NCBI GenBank assembly: GCA_026874595.1
Contig: CM049306.1
Span: forward strand, 42,840,019 to 42,904,018
DNA: 64,000 bases
Direction of reading: 5' to 3'
Source: Sipunculus nudus
Taxonomy: Eukaryota > Annelida > Sipuncula > Golfingiida > Sipunculidae
Numbering within the stretch: position 1 is the stretch's first letter; each line of letters starts with the position of its first letter. A model generated the notes under the pieces. That model had not been told where the DNA came from. It saw nothing but the letters and a program-made list of their open reading frames with translations, and searched no databases. Shown here in pieces: positions 25,894-38,673 of the stretch. The translations under genes were made by a program, and so were the position numbers.

Positions 25894-25916
25894 CCGGAAG
25901 TGACGTCATTATAAAT
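25894..25916 (+). promoter_or_regulatory. ETS-CRE composite next to TATAAAT, just after the P450 stop
   Basis: CCGGAAGTGACGTCA (25894-25908) is an exact ETS site fused to a full CRE, followed two bases later by TATAAAT (25910-25916). It begins 11 bases after the stop codon. As a motif set it looks like a core promoter, but no downstream open frame or gene was recognised. Function is inferred from motif content only. Confidence 0.3.
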
Positions 25917-26117
25917 CCTCTCGTCTCATCTGGAGAGCTGCTACATCAATGCAACAAGTGCTTTCAAGCACAGAGAGACCACAAAGACTCTACGTCAAAG
26001 GTTAAACGGTTAAAATATTCGGGTCATTAAATTCTGCATAGTGAACACCAAGTGCTACTGATGATCATTACTGTATTGAAACTGTTTTCACATCATCGTT
26101 TCTGACGCATAACCTTA

Positions 26118-26452
26118 GGCCAAAAAAATAAAAGGTATGGTTCTCAGGCACCGCCCGCATCTACTTTAAACCACCGCATCAAAAATTTTTATTTTGATTT
26201 TTAATTGAAACTTACCAATTTTGAGCTGCAGCCGCTCGGACATTTCTTTCAAGAAGATAAAAATCATACAATTTCCTTTGTTATATAGTGCTTTTATTTG
26301 TTTAGCAAAATTAATCTGATTTTATCATGCTTTTCCCTTATCATTTGAATTTTTTATCGAAACATACAAAAAAATTAAAAACAAAAAAACCGCCCGCCCG
26401 CATTGATTTCTGAAAAAAGTGCCTGAGAACCATACTTTTTTTTATTTTGGCC
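26118..26452. mobile_element. 335-bp MITE with ~34-bp TIRs and TA target duplication
   Basis: The left end GGCCAAAAAAATAAAAGGTA and then TGGTTCTCAGGCAC is mirrored on the right by GTGCCTGAGAACCATAC and TTATTTTGGCC. TA flanks both ends (26116-26117 and 26453-26454), fitting Tc1/mariner-like mobilisation. No coding capacity is present. It lies in the 3' flank or 3'UTR of the P450 gene. Confidence 0.85.
26127..26132 (+). terminator. Candidate proximal poly(A) signal inside the MITE TIR
   Basis: An AATAAA hexamer lies 244 bases after the P450 stop, within the left TIR of the MITE. If it is used, the transposon provides the gene's 3' end. The downstream GU-rich element is weak. Confidence 0.35.
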
Positions 26453-27435
26453 TAATGAGGTTTACAGGTGCACATAGCACTGGTTAGTCTTAAGCACAAT
26501 ATTTGTAAAATATAGACGTTTATGTATGTATCTGTGTGGCAAATTATATCAACCATGTTCATGCTTCACCCTAGCGACTTAGCTGTAGTCGCCATGATGT
26601 AGTCGCCATTACCATTCATATTTTATTTTAGACAGATATTAATGTAAAAATCAAATTATGTTGAACAGAGCGTTGACTAGATAAGATTTATTGGACTTTA
26701 CCTTGCTGTTTGGATAAACGTTGCACCTTTTATATAAAAATGGACATCCTCATATGTCAGCAGATCATGTGCTTTATTATGAACCTTTCTAAATTGCATG
26801 TTTTTTATTATATGGAACCATCTGGAATTTAATTGATATAAGTTGTTTAGGCATAACATAGGGATATATATATATGCTAGAATATGCCCAACACTGAACA
26901 CTATTCTTCATGTGGAATGAAATAATTTACAAATTAAGAGAAAAGCAATCTATTTTACTTCCAGTAAATTTATATGTTCAGTAAGTTTGTATAGGACAAA
27001 AAGAAGAATATGTCACTGTCATCCCATTCACGATCCGGGCCATTATTCGCATTAAAAACCATACTCATATAAAAAAACGGATGATTAGTTGCTGTCATGT
27101 AAAACATTCAAAGCATAGTAGTATATTGCGATTTGATACTAAAATATACATATGTAATCATATCACATTAGAGTATTGTCTAGTAGAGATGGATATACAT
27201 AATTAACGTCAGCAAATGAGTGTATGTGAATTTGAACAATGGAAATTTATTCCATATATTATAATGTCTGCTAAATGTATTGTTTTTCGCACAAATTGAC
27301 ATTGCTTTATATTTGTAAAGAAGTTTATGCATGTTTAGATATGGATGCACAGAGATAATTGATCACATTTATAGTGTGATGTCAGAATAATTTCAAATAT
27401 TTTTATAAGTTCACGATGTTGACCATATCTATTAA

Positions 27436-27441
27436 AATAAA
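27436..27441 (+). terminator. Candidate distal poly(A) signal of the P450 gene
   Basis: An AATAAA followed by the T/GT-rich stretch GTTTATTTGTC. It would give a 3'UTR of about 1.56 kb that includes the whole MITE. No competing gene start lies between. Confidence 0.35.
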
Positions 27442-27459
27442 GTTTATTTGTCTATAAAT

Positions 27460-28872
27460 TACTGCATTCTCTTTGCTGGACGAAAAAGTTGCGAGGATGT
27501 TTGTGTGTCATTGAATGTTTTGTGAGTTATAAGTATATGGGGTGTGGGTAATTTTAAAGGTAACAGCGGTCTGATTAGACATACATGTGTTCACAGCGAC
27601 ATCTGACGACGGACCATCCAAGATTTCGCCCCCCCCCCCTTGATTTTTGCAAATTCCCGTTATTCGACCCAGTGGCGAACTTTCTCTGGATCCAGATATA
27701 TCAAATCATATGGGGCTTATCAATTTATCATCCTTCACCCAGTAGCGCCATCTAGGTGATGACGCCGTAACTGAGAGTCACGAGGCATGCAAAAAGCTTT
27801 GTTTTGTTAAAATAAACAGTGGCATGGCCAGCATACACCAACTCTCTCTATATATAACAAGTCTCTCTATATATTAAAAATATATATTCAGAAACACACA
27901 CTTTATTTTAATTGAGACTTTATTTTTACAAATATGCATTTTTGGTTATTTATCAATTGTGCCCCCTTTTTATCTATGCCACCTTTGCTGTGATGTTTCA
28001 AAGTGCACTGGTGATATACACATGAAACCAACAAAGTGCCACTAACAACTTAAAGGTACCCATTCACCTACCTTTTGAAAAAGAATTTGTGTATTTTTTG
28101 GCTTCCTCTGTGTATAAATTAATGATCTAAGGGTAATATTGGTTGTAAAAAGATCTTATAAGGCCTTCGTAAAGGTTGTGTGAACTTGTTTATCAACAAC
28201 ATATTTGTAAACACAGCAATGTTTACAAACGGGAAAACATGTAACCCAAGGTGATAGGTTGCATATATGCGGAGGTAGAGAGGTCACTTGTTGCAAAACG
28301 CCATTAGCAAAGCTCTGGTTTATCTGACCTGCTGCCAGATGCCCTTGTTAGATATGTTTTGCTTATTTTTTTTTTTTGGGGGGGGGGGGAGGGGGGCACA
28401 TATTATAAACATGTTGATAAAACAAAAAAAGCAGCCTGTATGCGGTAAGACCACGTTTTCTGGCCTATTTTTATTAAAGCTGCCAGAGATGACATTAAGT
28501 TTGTATAGGTCAGATAGTTGTTGCGACCCTTTAATTTTCATCCAAGCTCATAATCTGGCATGCACAAAATTATTTGTGAATAAAAATAAAAATCCCACTT
28601 GGCATTTTCCACATTCAGACAGAAATCCTTAGAACAGTCCTTCATACCTTAAAAAATTAAGAAATATATTCCAGGTACTTAAGCTGTCCATTTCATGAAC
28701 TGGGCATAGCAGTTATTCATTTCGAAAACTTGGCATAGCAGTTATGCATTTCGTAAACTGGGCAGAGAATCGTCCTTTGATAGACCTTCCAGGTTGTTGA
28801 TGTAGTCACATTCGATATACGATGGCTATAACTAAAGCTCGGTTATTATGTGTGTATGTTTGTGTGTAACGG

Positions 28873-28921
<49 letters not shown>

Positions 28922-30820
28922 TCTTAGTTATTTCTTAGTTATTTCTGAGTAATTTCTTAGATATTTCTCATTTTTCTATTTCCAATATTCAAATCCTCTT
29001 CCCCCCCCCCGCCCAATCGATGCCCCTGGAAGTCAGACACTCGAACCGTCTACCACGAGGTCATTGCTATGGTACCTTGCCGAGTGTCACATACATACGA
29101 GACGATTTTCATTAAATTTTAATACGTCAAAAACCTCAAGGCATGTGGCAGTTATGTCGTTACCTGCCAGACATATTTTTTAATTCATTTCCTGTTAGAC
29201 ATATTTCTTGGTTAAGATAGTCACTGTCCGCAAGCTATATATAAAAATGGTAATTTTACCTTAACCCCAAAGAATCAGAGTTAAACCATATGCACTCCAT
29301 GAACAGGACGACAGATAAATGTAAAACATGCAGTGCTAAAGCTTAGATTCATTGTGTACGAAAAGCGGAATGCGGCATGTGGAATGCGTGTTGAGAAATT
29401 TTATATGTACCGGCACGGCAAAATGTATGGATTCTGTGTTACCTCTAGATACAGAGCCTCTTCAGCATGCTCCGATGGGTTGCGGAGCGTCACCGTGTGG
29501 CTGTGTAAGAGACCACTAGATACCATGCGGATATGGCAAAATCGATTGGTTTTGCCGGATACGATTCCACATTCCGGATCTGCGCATATGGAATCTCTCC
29601 ATATTCTCTCCGCATTCCGTATTCCATAAAGAATCTTAACTTTATCGGTTTTAAGACACGTTGCTGACGTCCCCTGGTGAAATAAATTATACACGAGTAC
29701 TGTATTTGACTTTTTTAAAATCAAGGATGGGTTCACGGCTTATATGGTGTCACTGTCTGTTGAATGCTTATGGAAGTAACGGCGTGATAAACATGTAATC
29801 TATTAAGCATTCTTGGTTTTAGAGTTATTCCCCAGTTTATGCTAGTATATTTTCTTTTACAAAATTAATAATGTAGGGACTATCAACTTAAACAATGCAC
29901 TTATTATTTTGAACCAATCTTTATAAATTTAATAACAATATGGCAGAAATGGTGTGATTAGCGAGGTTTTTTTTTTTTTGTCTGCAATCTTCAGAAAATA
30001 TACGGACATGTTTAAATCTTGGTTATATGGCACACCGGTAAACCAAAATAAATGTGATAAACGTCACTAGAATTCTCTTCTTTTGTGGATTATTGGGTAA
30101 TTTACCCTAGAAACATTGTCTATCTAGAAATATATGTATTGTAGATACTGAAAGAGTAAATTAACATAATTGCAAACATTTGTGGAAATCATTTAATAAT
30201 ACAGAACTTGGCTCCATGTAGACATAGTAATGCAAAATAAAATATTCAAAAGTGGTACAATATAAACTAAGTTTATATTTTTTTTTCAGTCACTAAAGTA
30301 CAGCTTAAATATTGTCATGATAATTGGTAATGTATGTGTCAAGAAATCATAATGAAAATACTAAGGCTTTATGTATTGCCTTTATACGATTTTGTTGATC
30401 AGATTAAAAAATAACTGACATATCAGCATCATTATAATTATGCTAATATGTATATGTTCAGTGTAAAAAGCGATACTAAAATAAAAATTAAAAATGGTAT
30501 CCATTAAATAGCTTATATGTGAATATATGTGAATATAAAGGGTTGCTGATTACTTTATAGTTAATCTTCACCGCCAGTTTTCAACTTCACAAATAATTAT
30601 ATAATGTAAATATGTAATGAACAACGGGTTATGATTATCTTGGCTTTATGTGTGAAACAGCGTGCAGCACATGGGTGGTCAGATGTGAAGAAACTATATT
30701 TTGCAAACAATAAAGCAATATTGTAGTTTTAAAATAAGCTTGATTTCATCACAACTCTTCCGACAGGCTAATGCTGACATCTGGTGGTTATTCATAAAAC
30801 TAAAAATACAAGACATCCTT
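27460..30820. other. Gene-less stretch downstream of the P450
   Basis: It holds C or G runs (about 27628-27639, 28378-28391, 29000-29010) and a (TA)n tract (28878-28918). A patch at 29350-29635 has GGAATGCG-type motifs in both orientations and a small GGCAAAAT/GTTTTGCC hairpin. A CTCF-like sequence lies near 27742-27756. No gene was recognised. Confidence 0.4.
28878..28918. repeat. (TA)n microsatellite
   Basis: About 20 TA units, followed by a short tandem of TTATTTCTTAG/TTATTTCTGAG units to about 28970. Confidence 0.95.
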
Positions 30821-31203
30821 CTTTATGCAACTTTCACACATTCACGTTTGATCGTACGTTTGGCCACGTTTCGCAACGTTCTCGGAGAACGTGGGTGGTC
30901 GTGGAGGTTGGAAATGGTCGCCGCCGACGTACGTTCATTGTTCGTCCATTGTACGTTGTCATTACGTCCAGTACGTTCGACTTACGACTGGATCGCGAAA
31001 TAAAACGTGCGATCCCCGTACGCTTTTAGTACGTCCACACCGCCCCCTGTACGATATTCTTACGTTGTTAATACGCTTACTGCGACCATTTTACGCTGTT
31101 TCAGGTCAACCTTACGATCGATTTACGGGTGTACTACGTGTTTCGCGATCTTAGGACGCTCAGTGAGCGTTGTTTGCGTCTTTTGTACGACTCGAGTACC
31201 AAG

Positions 31204-31213
31204 TATATATAAA
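31204..31213 (+). promoter_or_regulatory. TATA box of the Harbinger transposase
   Basis: TATATATAAA lies about 110 bp upstream of the first transposase-frame ATG (31322). Initiation is expected near 31235. Confidence 0.5.
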
Positions 31214-31321
31214 CCCCGGTTGTTTTGAGTAGCTTTCATTTCCAGTCTGACTTCCGATGAGTGAACATCATACCAGCTATTGCAAGACACATGTTGGTAG
31301 CAATATATGTTGCCATTCTGA

Positions 31322-32400
31322 ATGATTTCATTGCTGCAAAAGAAGGCGCCTTGGCTGTTTTGGCGGAGAGGATGCGGGACGATGGGGAAACGGCGCGAGA
31401 GATGGGTGAGGCCTTGGCTGCAAACCAGAATTCTCTTCGACCGGTACGAGCAGCTGATGATGGAGTTGGAGATGGCTGACAATGCCAGCTTCAAGAAGTT
31501 TCTTCGCCTCGAACCGCAAATGTTCTATGAACTGCTGGAAAGAGTTGGTCTTCGCATTCAACGTCAAGACATCTTCTGGAGGAAAGCACTGCCTCGAGGC
31601 TTTGCATGAAGCTAGCCTACACCCTTAGGTTCTTGGCCACTGGCTGCACATACAAGTCTCTGATGTACAACTTCCGAGTGGCGCACAACACCCTTGCTCG
31701 GTTCATATCGGAGGCAATTATTTCGGAATATGCTGATGAAGTCCTCGCCATACCTACCACCATCCAGGGTTGGCTGGACATTGCTGAACTTTTCTCCAGA
31801 AGATGTAATTTTCACTACTGCCTTGGAGCTATAGACGGCAAACATATCGCAATCTGGTGTCCTTCGAGATGCAGATCAACATATTACAACTATAAGGGCG
31901 TCAATTCCATTGTTTTGATGGCCCTTGATGATGCGGACTAATATTCATTTGGGTTGACGTTGGTGCCAATGAATCAAGTTCGGACAGTCAGATATTCGGG
32001 ACCTGCGAACTCAAGACTACAACAGAGGATGGTAATATTGTTTTCCCTCCACCTACACCACTACCAGGAGATAACTAGGATCTACCCGATTTTGTTATTG
32101 GAGATGATGCTTTCCTCTTGAGGACCTGGGATTATGTAACCCTACTGTCGAAATCTCACAGATGAAGAGCGGATATTTAATTACAGGCTTTTAAGAGCCA
32201 GAAGAGTGGTTGAGAACGCCTTTGGAATATTAGTGCAACGATTTGCCTGTTTGTTGACTACTCTGAAACTGTCTCCAAGGAATGTGGAAAGCGCGACTCT
32301 GGCTTGTGTTCGCCTGCACAATATAATGCGGAGACGCTATCCTGCTATGCAAAATGCTCTCTTACGCAGCGAGGACCTGCAGGGTATACCTGGTGCCTGA
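31322..32400 (+). pseudogene. Broken PIF/Harbinger (HARBI1-like) DDE transposase
   Basis: The start at 31322 directly follows an in-frame TGA. The N-terminal part carries WVRPWLQ and MFYELLERVG, typical of the HARBI1 nuclease family. The catalytic triad is still visible: first Asp in GAIDGKH (codon 31834-31836), second in GDDAF (about 32103-32108), and Glu in VVENAFG (32212-32214). The C-terminal LACVRLHNIMRR block ends at TGA 32398-32400. The frame is broken by about three single-base shifts (near 31600, 31940 and 32130) and by in-frame stops TAG 32076-32078 and TAA 32137-32139. No functional protein is expected. The family cuts and pastes DNA and needs a Myb-like partner, which is absent here. 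Confidence 0.9.
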
Positions 32401-33759
32401 CGTCAAGGACAAAACTTAAATGTGAACTTTCAACCAGGCCGTGGCAACAGTGCAACAAATGTAGCAAAAAATGTGAGGGATTATTTATCAAGGTATTACT
32501 CGCATCCTGTAAGAGCTGTGCCATGGCAGGCTGCAAGTGTTTTCCCAGAACGATAACATTTTTTAAAGCTACATTTCAGTGCATAACAAGAGACACTAAG
32601 CAATAATAATTGTTAGTATGTTGAAACGTGGTTTTGTAAAATTGCAATGTATGCAAAAAATTTGAAGTTGTTTAAAATGTTTATAATTTTGTGATATATT
32701 ATTATTAAAAGTTGATTGTGCATTTGCCTTTTCGATAGAAATTATTACTTTATTATATGCCTTGTCCCATAGTCTAAAAATATAGTCTGAAAAAAGTAAA
32801 TATAAAATATAAAAATTACACATTTATTTCTACATACACCCAATAGTTCAACAACTAGTACAGGATTAGAATACCTTATTGGTAAAATAGAAAATAATAC
32901 ATTTGCTACCGCCCTTTTAATACGAAATGTAATTTCTCACAGTTATTTGATATACACATGCCAATTAATCTTAGTTATTCATGTTCCCCATGTTATGCTT
33001 ACATCCTTATTATTATTTTTATTATTATTATTTTAAATAAGAGGGTCTTGCCTATATCTGGCACCTGTCACACCAGTGAAGAGTGTTATACAGTGTGTGA
33101 CCATCTGATAAAAAAAGAAAGAAAGAAAATAGTATATTAATATTTATTATTTTAAACTATTTATTATTTTATTTTATTTATTTTAAACTACAATAAACTA
33201 TAAAATTTCTGGGTATTGTGGAATAAGGAATTGGGGCCAAGTTTATGATTCATTTTGTTACGCTTCGATAATGGGACTTTACTTTTTATTGAAATACAAA
33301 ATTAGATTTATTAAAAAAAATGACGCACTTAGAACGTCGAGATGACGTGGTAAGAACGTGCTGGACGTTAATTCTTGGACGTAAAGAGAACGTATGCAAA
33401 ACGCCAAGGACGGGCTGATGACGTAATAAGAGCGCACAATGAACGTAGTATGGACGTACAATTGACTCAGTCAAGAAATGATGGCGACCACCCGCGTTCT
33501 ATGTACGTCCTTCGCACGTCCTTTGTACGTCCACTACGTTTTTGTACGTTCCATACGTTCTGAAGTACGTTTCGGCACGTTTGCCGCGATCGACCGCGCT
33601 CAAGTTTTACAGGAAAACTTTGTCGTAGAGGGTTGGCGATCATGGCGACTCTGCGACGACTTCTGGAGACCATTGTACGTTCAACACCGCGACCACCACG
33701 TTTCCCGAGAACGTGGTGATCGTAGTGGCTGGAACGTGTATGTGTGAAAGGGGTTTTAA

Positions 33760-36700
33760 TGATCTCCAGTGGAAACTGCAAAGGCGTCCCCTACAGAGAG
33801 GTTGCTGGTTCACTTGAGACTGAAGTCTACCGCTCAAGCCGATAGCAGACGCCATCTGCCCGTGGTAACCGAAAATAATTTTTATTTCAGTAGAACAGGA
33901 CGGACAATAGTGATACTCGCCTGGCTTGTCTTCAACATATTGCAGTCACAAGTCAAAACATAATTAATTCCTAATACATTACACAGAGCGACATGATTGT
34001 AAATGTATAATGCGTCCTTTGCCTTAGTTTGAAGTCCAAATATTAAAGTTAAAGGAGAGAACTAGAAAAAAAATATTTAACAAATTAACAATTTTCAAGT
34101 TTTACGGGAAATATACCGAAAAGTAGTGGCCTAAATATAAATTTCATGTTAGATGCCTACATAGAGTAATTTTCCAAACAACACCTGTACAAGGTATACC
34201 CCATGACAGGTTGTTTAACATGTTAAACCGATATCCAATGTACTTGTTAAGTGCAGTGTGGCCACGTTTATTACATATACAACTAGTAATGTAGGCCGCC
34301 GCCATGTGGTTGTCCCTGACACATTTTGACCGAGCAATGAATCCTGGCTTTCTCCCTTTGACCATTATTTTTGCTGGCTCATTTCGACCTTACAGTTTAT
34401 GTTTGCTGCCTAAATTTGAACTTACAATTAAACTTGCTGTCACAGTGTGACCAGTCAGTACTTGTTTGACGGTACAAGTCTTGCTACCCGCTACCACAAT
34501 GTGACATTACTATTGATATTTCGTATTCTTGCTTAGTCAAGTTGTGGCAGCAAGAATATTTTATATAATAAACCTTCAAGACCTTACAAAACAACCCTTC
34601 CATTCTTATCTAATCCCTCACTCCTCCACCAGAGGTCGCTTCTATTCACCTCTAAGAACACCTATATTCGTACCTCTTCCAACTTGTCTCAAATGTCAAA
34701 CTTCAAAATATATATTTAACACAATTCAGGGAAAATAAAAAACCTGTTTATCTTGCACATGTGCATGTTAACCAAATAGTGCTTATCTCGTCCAGTTCTT
34801 ACCAAAAAACATTTATGTTAATTTAATTTGGCTTGAAATAATTATAATCCAACCTGCATGTTTTAATTGTCTACATCAACTCTTTCACTATATATATATA
34901 TTCATACCCCCACCACTGGTGTATTAATAAGCCCCTGTGCATTGTGGGGAAGGTGCTCTTTATCCAATACCCCACACCAGCAGAGTCGTAAACCTGTGAG
35001 TAGATTTTGCGCTCACAAAACATGCCAATACTGCTCCTGGGCACTGGTCAATATGCCAATGACTGTTTTTTTTTCCATTGCAGATTTCAACAAACTACAC
35101 AGCAAATTGAGATTAATCAGCGAGCAATAATCAGCCAAAACCGAAAGCCAGACAAGCCGGATATTTATCATTAGACAGAGATCTTCAGACATGGAACGTT
35201 TGGGTATTAGCTGCAAAGAAGGCTAATTAAAAGGATATCTTGACTGTGTTTGCCGGTAAGGCGTAAACGTTCATAGGGGCGGATTTCCCGCGGGTATCCA
35301 TCAGTACTTGGGGAGAACACTTCGTGCCCTGCTAAAATTTGTCAGTGGTTTCCTGGATAAACATACTAAAAGTCTAACAAAATATTATGAGTGGAACAGT
35401 CCTTCATTTGCATATAAATCCAAAATGGCCACCGGGCCCTATTTTGTCACCCATATATTCACTACTCTTTAGCGTTTACAATTCATATTTGTTGAACCTA
35501 GAAACTTCTAACTTAATATCCTGAGTGGGCCTGGGCAGTTCTGTTCGGAAACCCGAAATTAGGTCACGGTGACCTATATTCTCTGAGTTTTGATTTGAAT
35601 GAATTTTACTCGACATACACCAGGTCACTCCCACCAAGGTAATGCTAAAATTGTAAATGGGATTTTTTTTCTCTCTCTCATAGGTATGTTTGGTTTCAAA
35701 GGTATCAGTCCAAAATTTAATAAGGTTTACAACTTTCGTGGTTTTCGTGGTTTAGTGATGGTTAGGTAAAAGCGTAAATGGTGGAAAAGGAATAAATAAG
35801 AAATGACACCGCCAGCCAGTCTCGCAAAACATGTCATAAACCATTCAAAAATGAATGTACACCTCATACTGTAGGAAAATTAAATTCTTGGGATATCTGC
35901 ACTATAAAAAATGCTTAGAAGGCTAAGTTTACTAATGTAATGACACTTTATGTTTTTGTATTGTTATTCCAATTTTAAGCAAGATAGAAATATGGAAGAG
36001 ACAGGGGAAAATGTTGTTTGATACTGTCATGTGGGTTTGAATTAATAAGTCCAATAGAAAGTTGATTGGTCATACAGTTTACTTTTAATATTATTATATT
36101 CTATTTAAAAATCATATAAAAATGAACGGAAAGTTCATCAATACATAACCCATTAGAAAGGTTGCTGTTTGCTTTTTTCTTCAAAATAACATACACTTTA
36201 TGGGGTCTATTATGAATCTTAAACTGTTTTTAATTTATTTTTGATAAAGTGTTATTTCAAGCGATTTCGCTTAAATAGATAAAAGCCGAAATCTTGTATA
36301 TTTAACAGATTTATTTCTGATGACTTGGCAATTGTGACAATTTATTGACTGAATGTAATATAGACTCGCTGCACCACATCAGAGGGATGTTTTCTTATCT
36401 ACTCTATGGCGTCTATTCCTTCTGCACTGTTAAAAGTGGGTCATGTTTCTTCCTGGCAGTTTATCGGGGCTGCGTGGCTGTAAGACGTTTCATATATCGA
36501 ATATATAAGTGACGTGAAATGCGTTTGATCAAATATATGTAGTTAACACTCAGACTCAAATTGTGGAAACATCATTTGCGATCTACGACCATGAACTTAA
36601 ACCCCGGGAAAAACTTAATTATTTTTAGATAAGGGTAATACAAATATGCACTTTGAACTAATTAATCTCTTTCATTTAGACCCATAAATGTGAATATTAA

Positions 36701-38265
36701 ATAGAAATAAAAATAATCCCTAAGAGTTCATCATTTGAAATCAATTGACAATAACTTGTGACCCAAACCTTTCAGCCCAAAAATCGATAGGGCTGTTCCT
36801 TTTATGTCTGGTAACAGACACACACACTTGTCGAAAGGGTATTTCCTTTAGTAATAAGGGACCTGTATATGAAGTTTGCATCCAATGATTTAACTCAAAG
36901 ACTTTCAACTTCTATCTATGTAGGTTGTCCAAGAGAGAAATACAGGAAATACATGAAAATTATGACCGCTGGCTAACAGTCAAACATTGTTCACACTTTG
37001 TTCACACTTTGTAGATTGAGAAAAATATAAATGTCTGGTTAAATTACATAATTGCATTGCTTGATGATCAGGGGCAAAATGTGTGATTGGTGAGCTAAAA
37101 GGAGCTCATACTGAGACATATCATATACATTTGTCAGTCTTAACATAATAAATAAAGAGGCTGAAAAAAGGAAAGAATTCAGATGGTACCGCAGGTATCA
37201 GACAATTGATAAAGTTAATTCTGTGAATCAACAGAAATATCAGTATTCAGATCAACTCATTCAAGAATAAAAGTAAAATTGACGCTTCTGCAGGAAATGG
37301 TATTCAAAGTGAACCAACTGTGGTGAAATATCACAACTGTTAGTCATACTCTCTATGGTTACTGATTTTAATAATTAATGTCTGATTTAGGGACATACAA
37401 TTTTCTGATTATTGCCATTTCAAAGTCACATAAAAGAATGTTGCTGTCTTTGTACTTGTCTCTATAAGACAGGTTATAGTAGATAAAAGCAGAAATTATG
37501 TAAACGAACTGCCCAACTATGCACTTGTTTCCGCTCTCTTGGAGCCACATACAATATTTGAGGCGTGGGATTCGACCAATCATCATAAAACAGTTATAGC
37601 AATAGCTAAAATATTTTTGTACAGTTCAATAAATAGAACACATGTTCTCATAGAGACCAATCAGCATATAAGATATTAAAGCAATGACTCATAGAGCTTT
37701 TGATATAATGTATGTAAAAAGAATCTCGGATGGCTGCAGGCTATATCCCACTGCAGTTTTCAGTTGTTTGAAAATTATAGCACACATCATTTTATAGTTA
37801 CCAGTTTCCTGAAAAGATAAGTACAGGTGGACAGCCAGTCTGGCGGTATGAACCAAAGAGCAAATGAGCACACCCGGTAAATGTAGGTTTACCATTGCTT
37901 TTATTCATTATGAAAATAAAGCTGACCTGAAAGAATCGTTTTAGATTGCATTTCGTAGGTCAACATAGGTGGCACCATTAAAAACATATTTTGCAGATTG
38001 GTCCTAAGGTCAATATGTCGGTAAACTTTGCAATGGCGAATTTATTTAGAAATCTCCCATATTGTATGTATTTTTTTTTCTGGCAAGTGTCTAATAACTG
38101 TTGTGGTGCTCAACTATGTTTTCGCCTCATAATTTGGAGTATTCAGGTTCAACTCTGTTCATACACTGCATGCTTACTGCATACCACAGAGGTGAAAACG
38201 GAGCCCATTATTGCAATTATATAACCCAGCAAACAATATTTGTTCAGAACTCTGGTACACTTAAA
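33760..38265. other. Gene-less stretch with one small family A fragment
   Basis: At about 35500-35600 a reversed fragment of the A1 internal unit is present (CCTAGAAACTTCTAAC, then AGGTCACGGTGACCTATATTC). A short TA run lies near 34893. No gene, RNA gene or complete mobile element was recognised. Confidence 0.45.
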
Positions 38266-38430
38266 AGCGTCTGGCTTTCAGGGTGCTCAAAATCATGTTT
38301 TTGCCATTTAGCTCGCAGAATATAGGTCACAGTGGCTTAATTCTGTGGATCTCAGGGAAATTTGACCAGGTTTAAGTAAAAAGTTCCTCGGTTAAGCTTT
38401 AACGACTTGTGTCCTATTAAAGGACAGCTA
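38265..38430 (+). repeat. Single internal unit of family A
   Basis: GGGTGCTCAAAATCATGTTT, then TAGCTCGCAGAATATAGGTC, matches the tandem unit of copy A1 near 10830-10870. It has neither family terminus, so it is an orphan unit. Confidence 0.65.
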
Positions 38431-38634
38431 AAAGTAGTTAACATGGGTCAGACATGTGTCAAAGTAAAGGCCTTGGTTCCATTTATTAATTTATTATGAA
38501 ATATTTTATCTAAACCTGGTTTAGAATTAACTAATATTGGAAACATAATACCTTATTTTCTAAAACCTTAATTGTTATATATCTGAAATGTCATTGGGTA
38601 TAAATATTTGAAATGTGTTATACAGACACAAGAC

Positions 38635-38673
<39 letters not shown>

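Larger units (their letters stand above)
30826..33755 (+). mobile_element. PIF/Harbinger transposon, 2930 bp, termini preserved
   Basis: It is flanked by TTA at 30823-30825 and 33756-33758, the TWA-type target duplication of PIF/Harbinger. The 21-bp ends match at 16 of 21 positions, sharing CTTTCACACAT and CACG. Further in, both ends carry the near-palindrome ACGTTCTCGGAGAACGT (left 30876-30892; diverged at 33698-33714) next to GTGGTCG sequence. Both subterminal regions (about 30850-31160 and 33330-33740) are packed with TACGTNC-type motifs in inverted relation. The transposase gene inside is broken, so the copy is non-autonomous now. The usual Myb/SANT-like partner gene was not found. Confidence 0.9.

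Noticed and set aside
27660-27760. CAGTGGCG and CAGTAGCG as the ends of a small hAT element
   Set aside because: Both are in the same orientation and have no matching octamer duplication.
31261-31479. 72-codon frame at the start of the Harbinger gene as a separate protein
   Set aside because: Family-typical motifs (WVRPWLQ) lie in the overlapping frame starting at 31322. This frame shows none.
33478-33963. Open frames at the Harbinger right end as the Myb-like partner gene
   Set aside because: They run through repeated ACGT motifs and show no helix-turn-helix tryptophans. They overlap on both strands.
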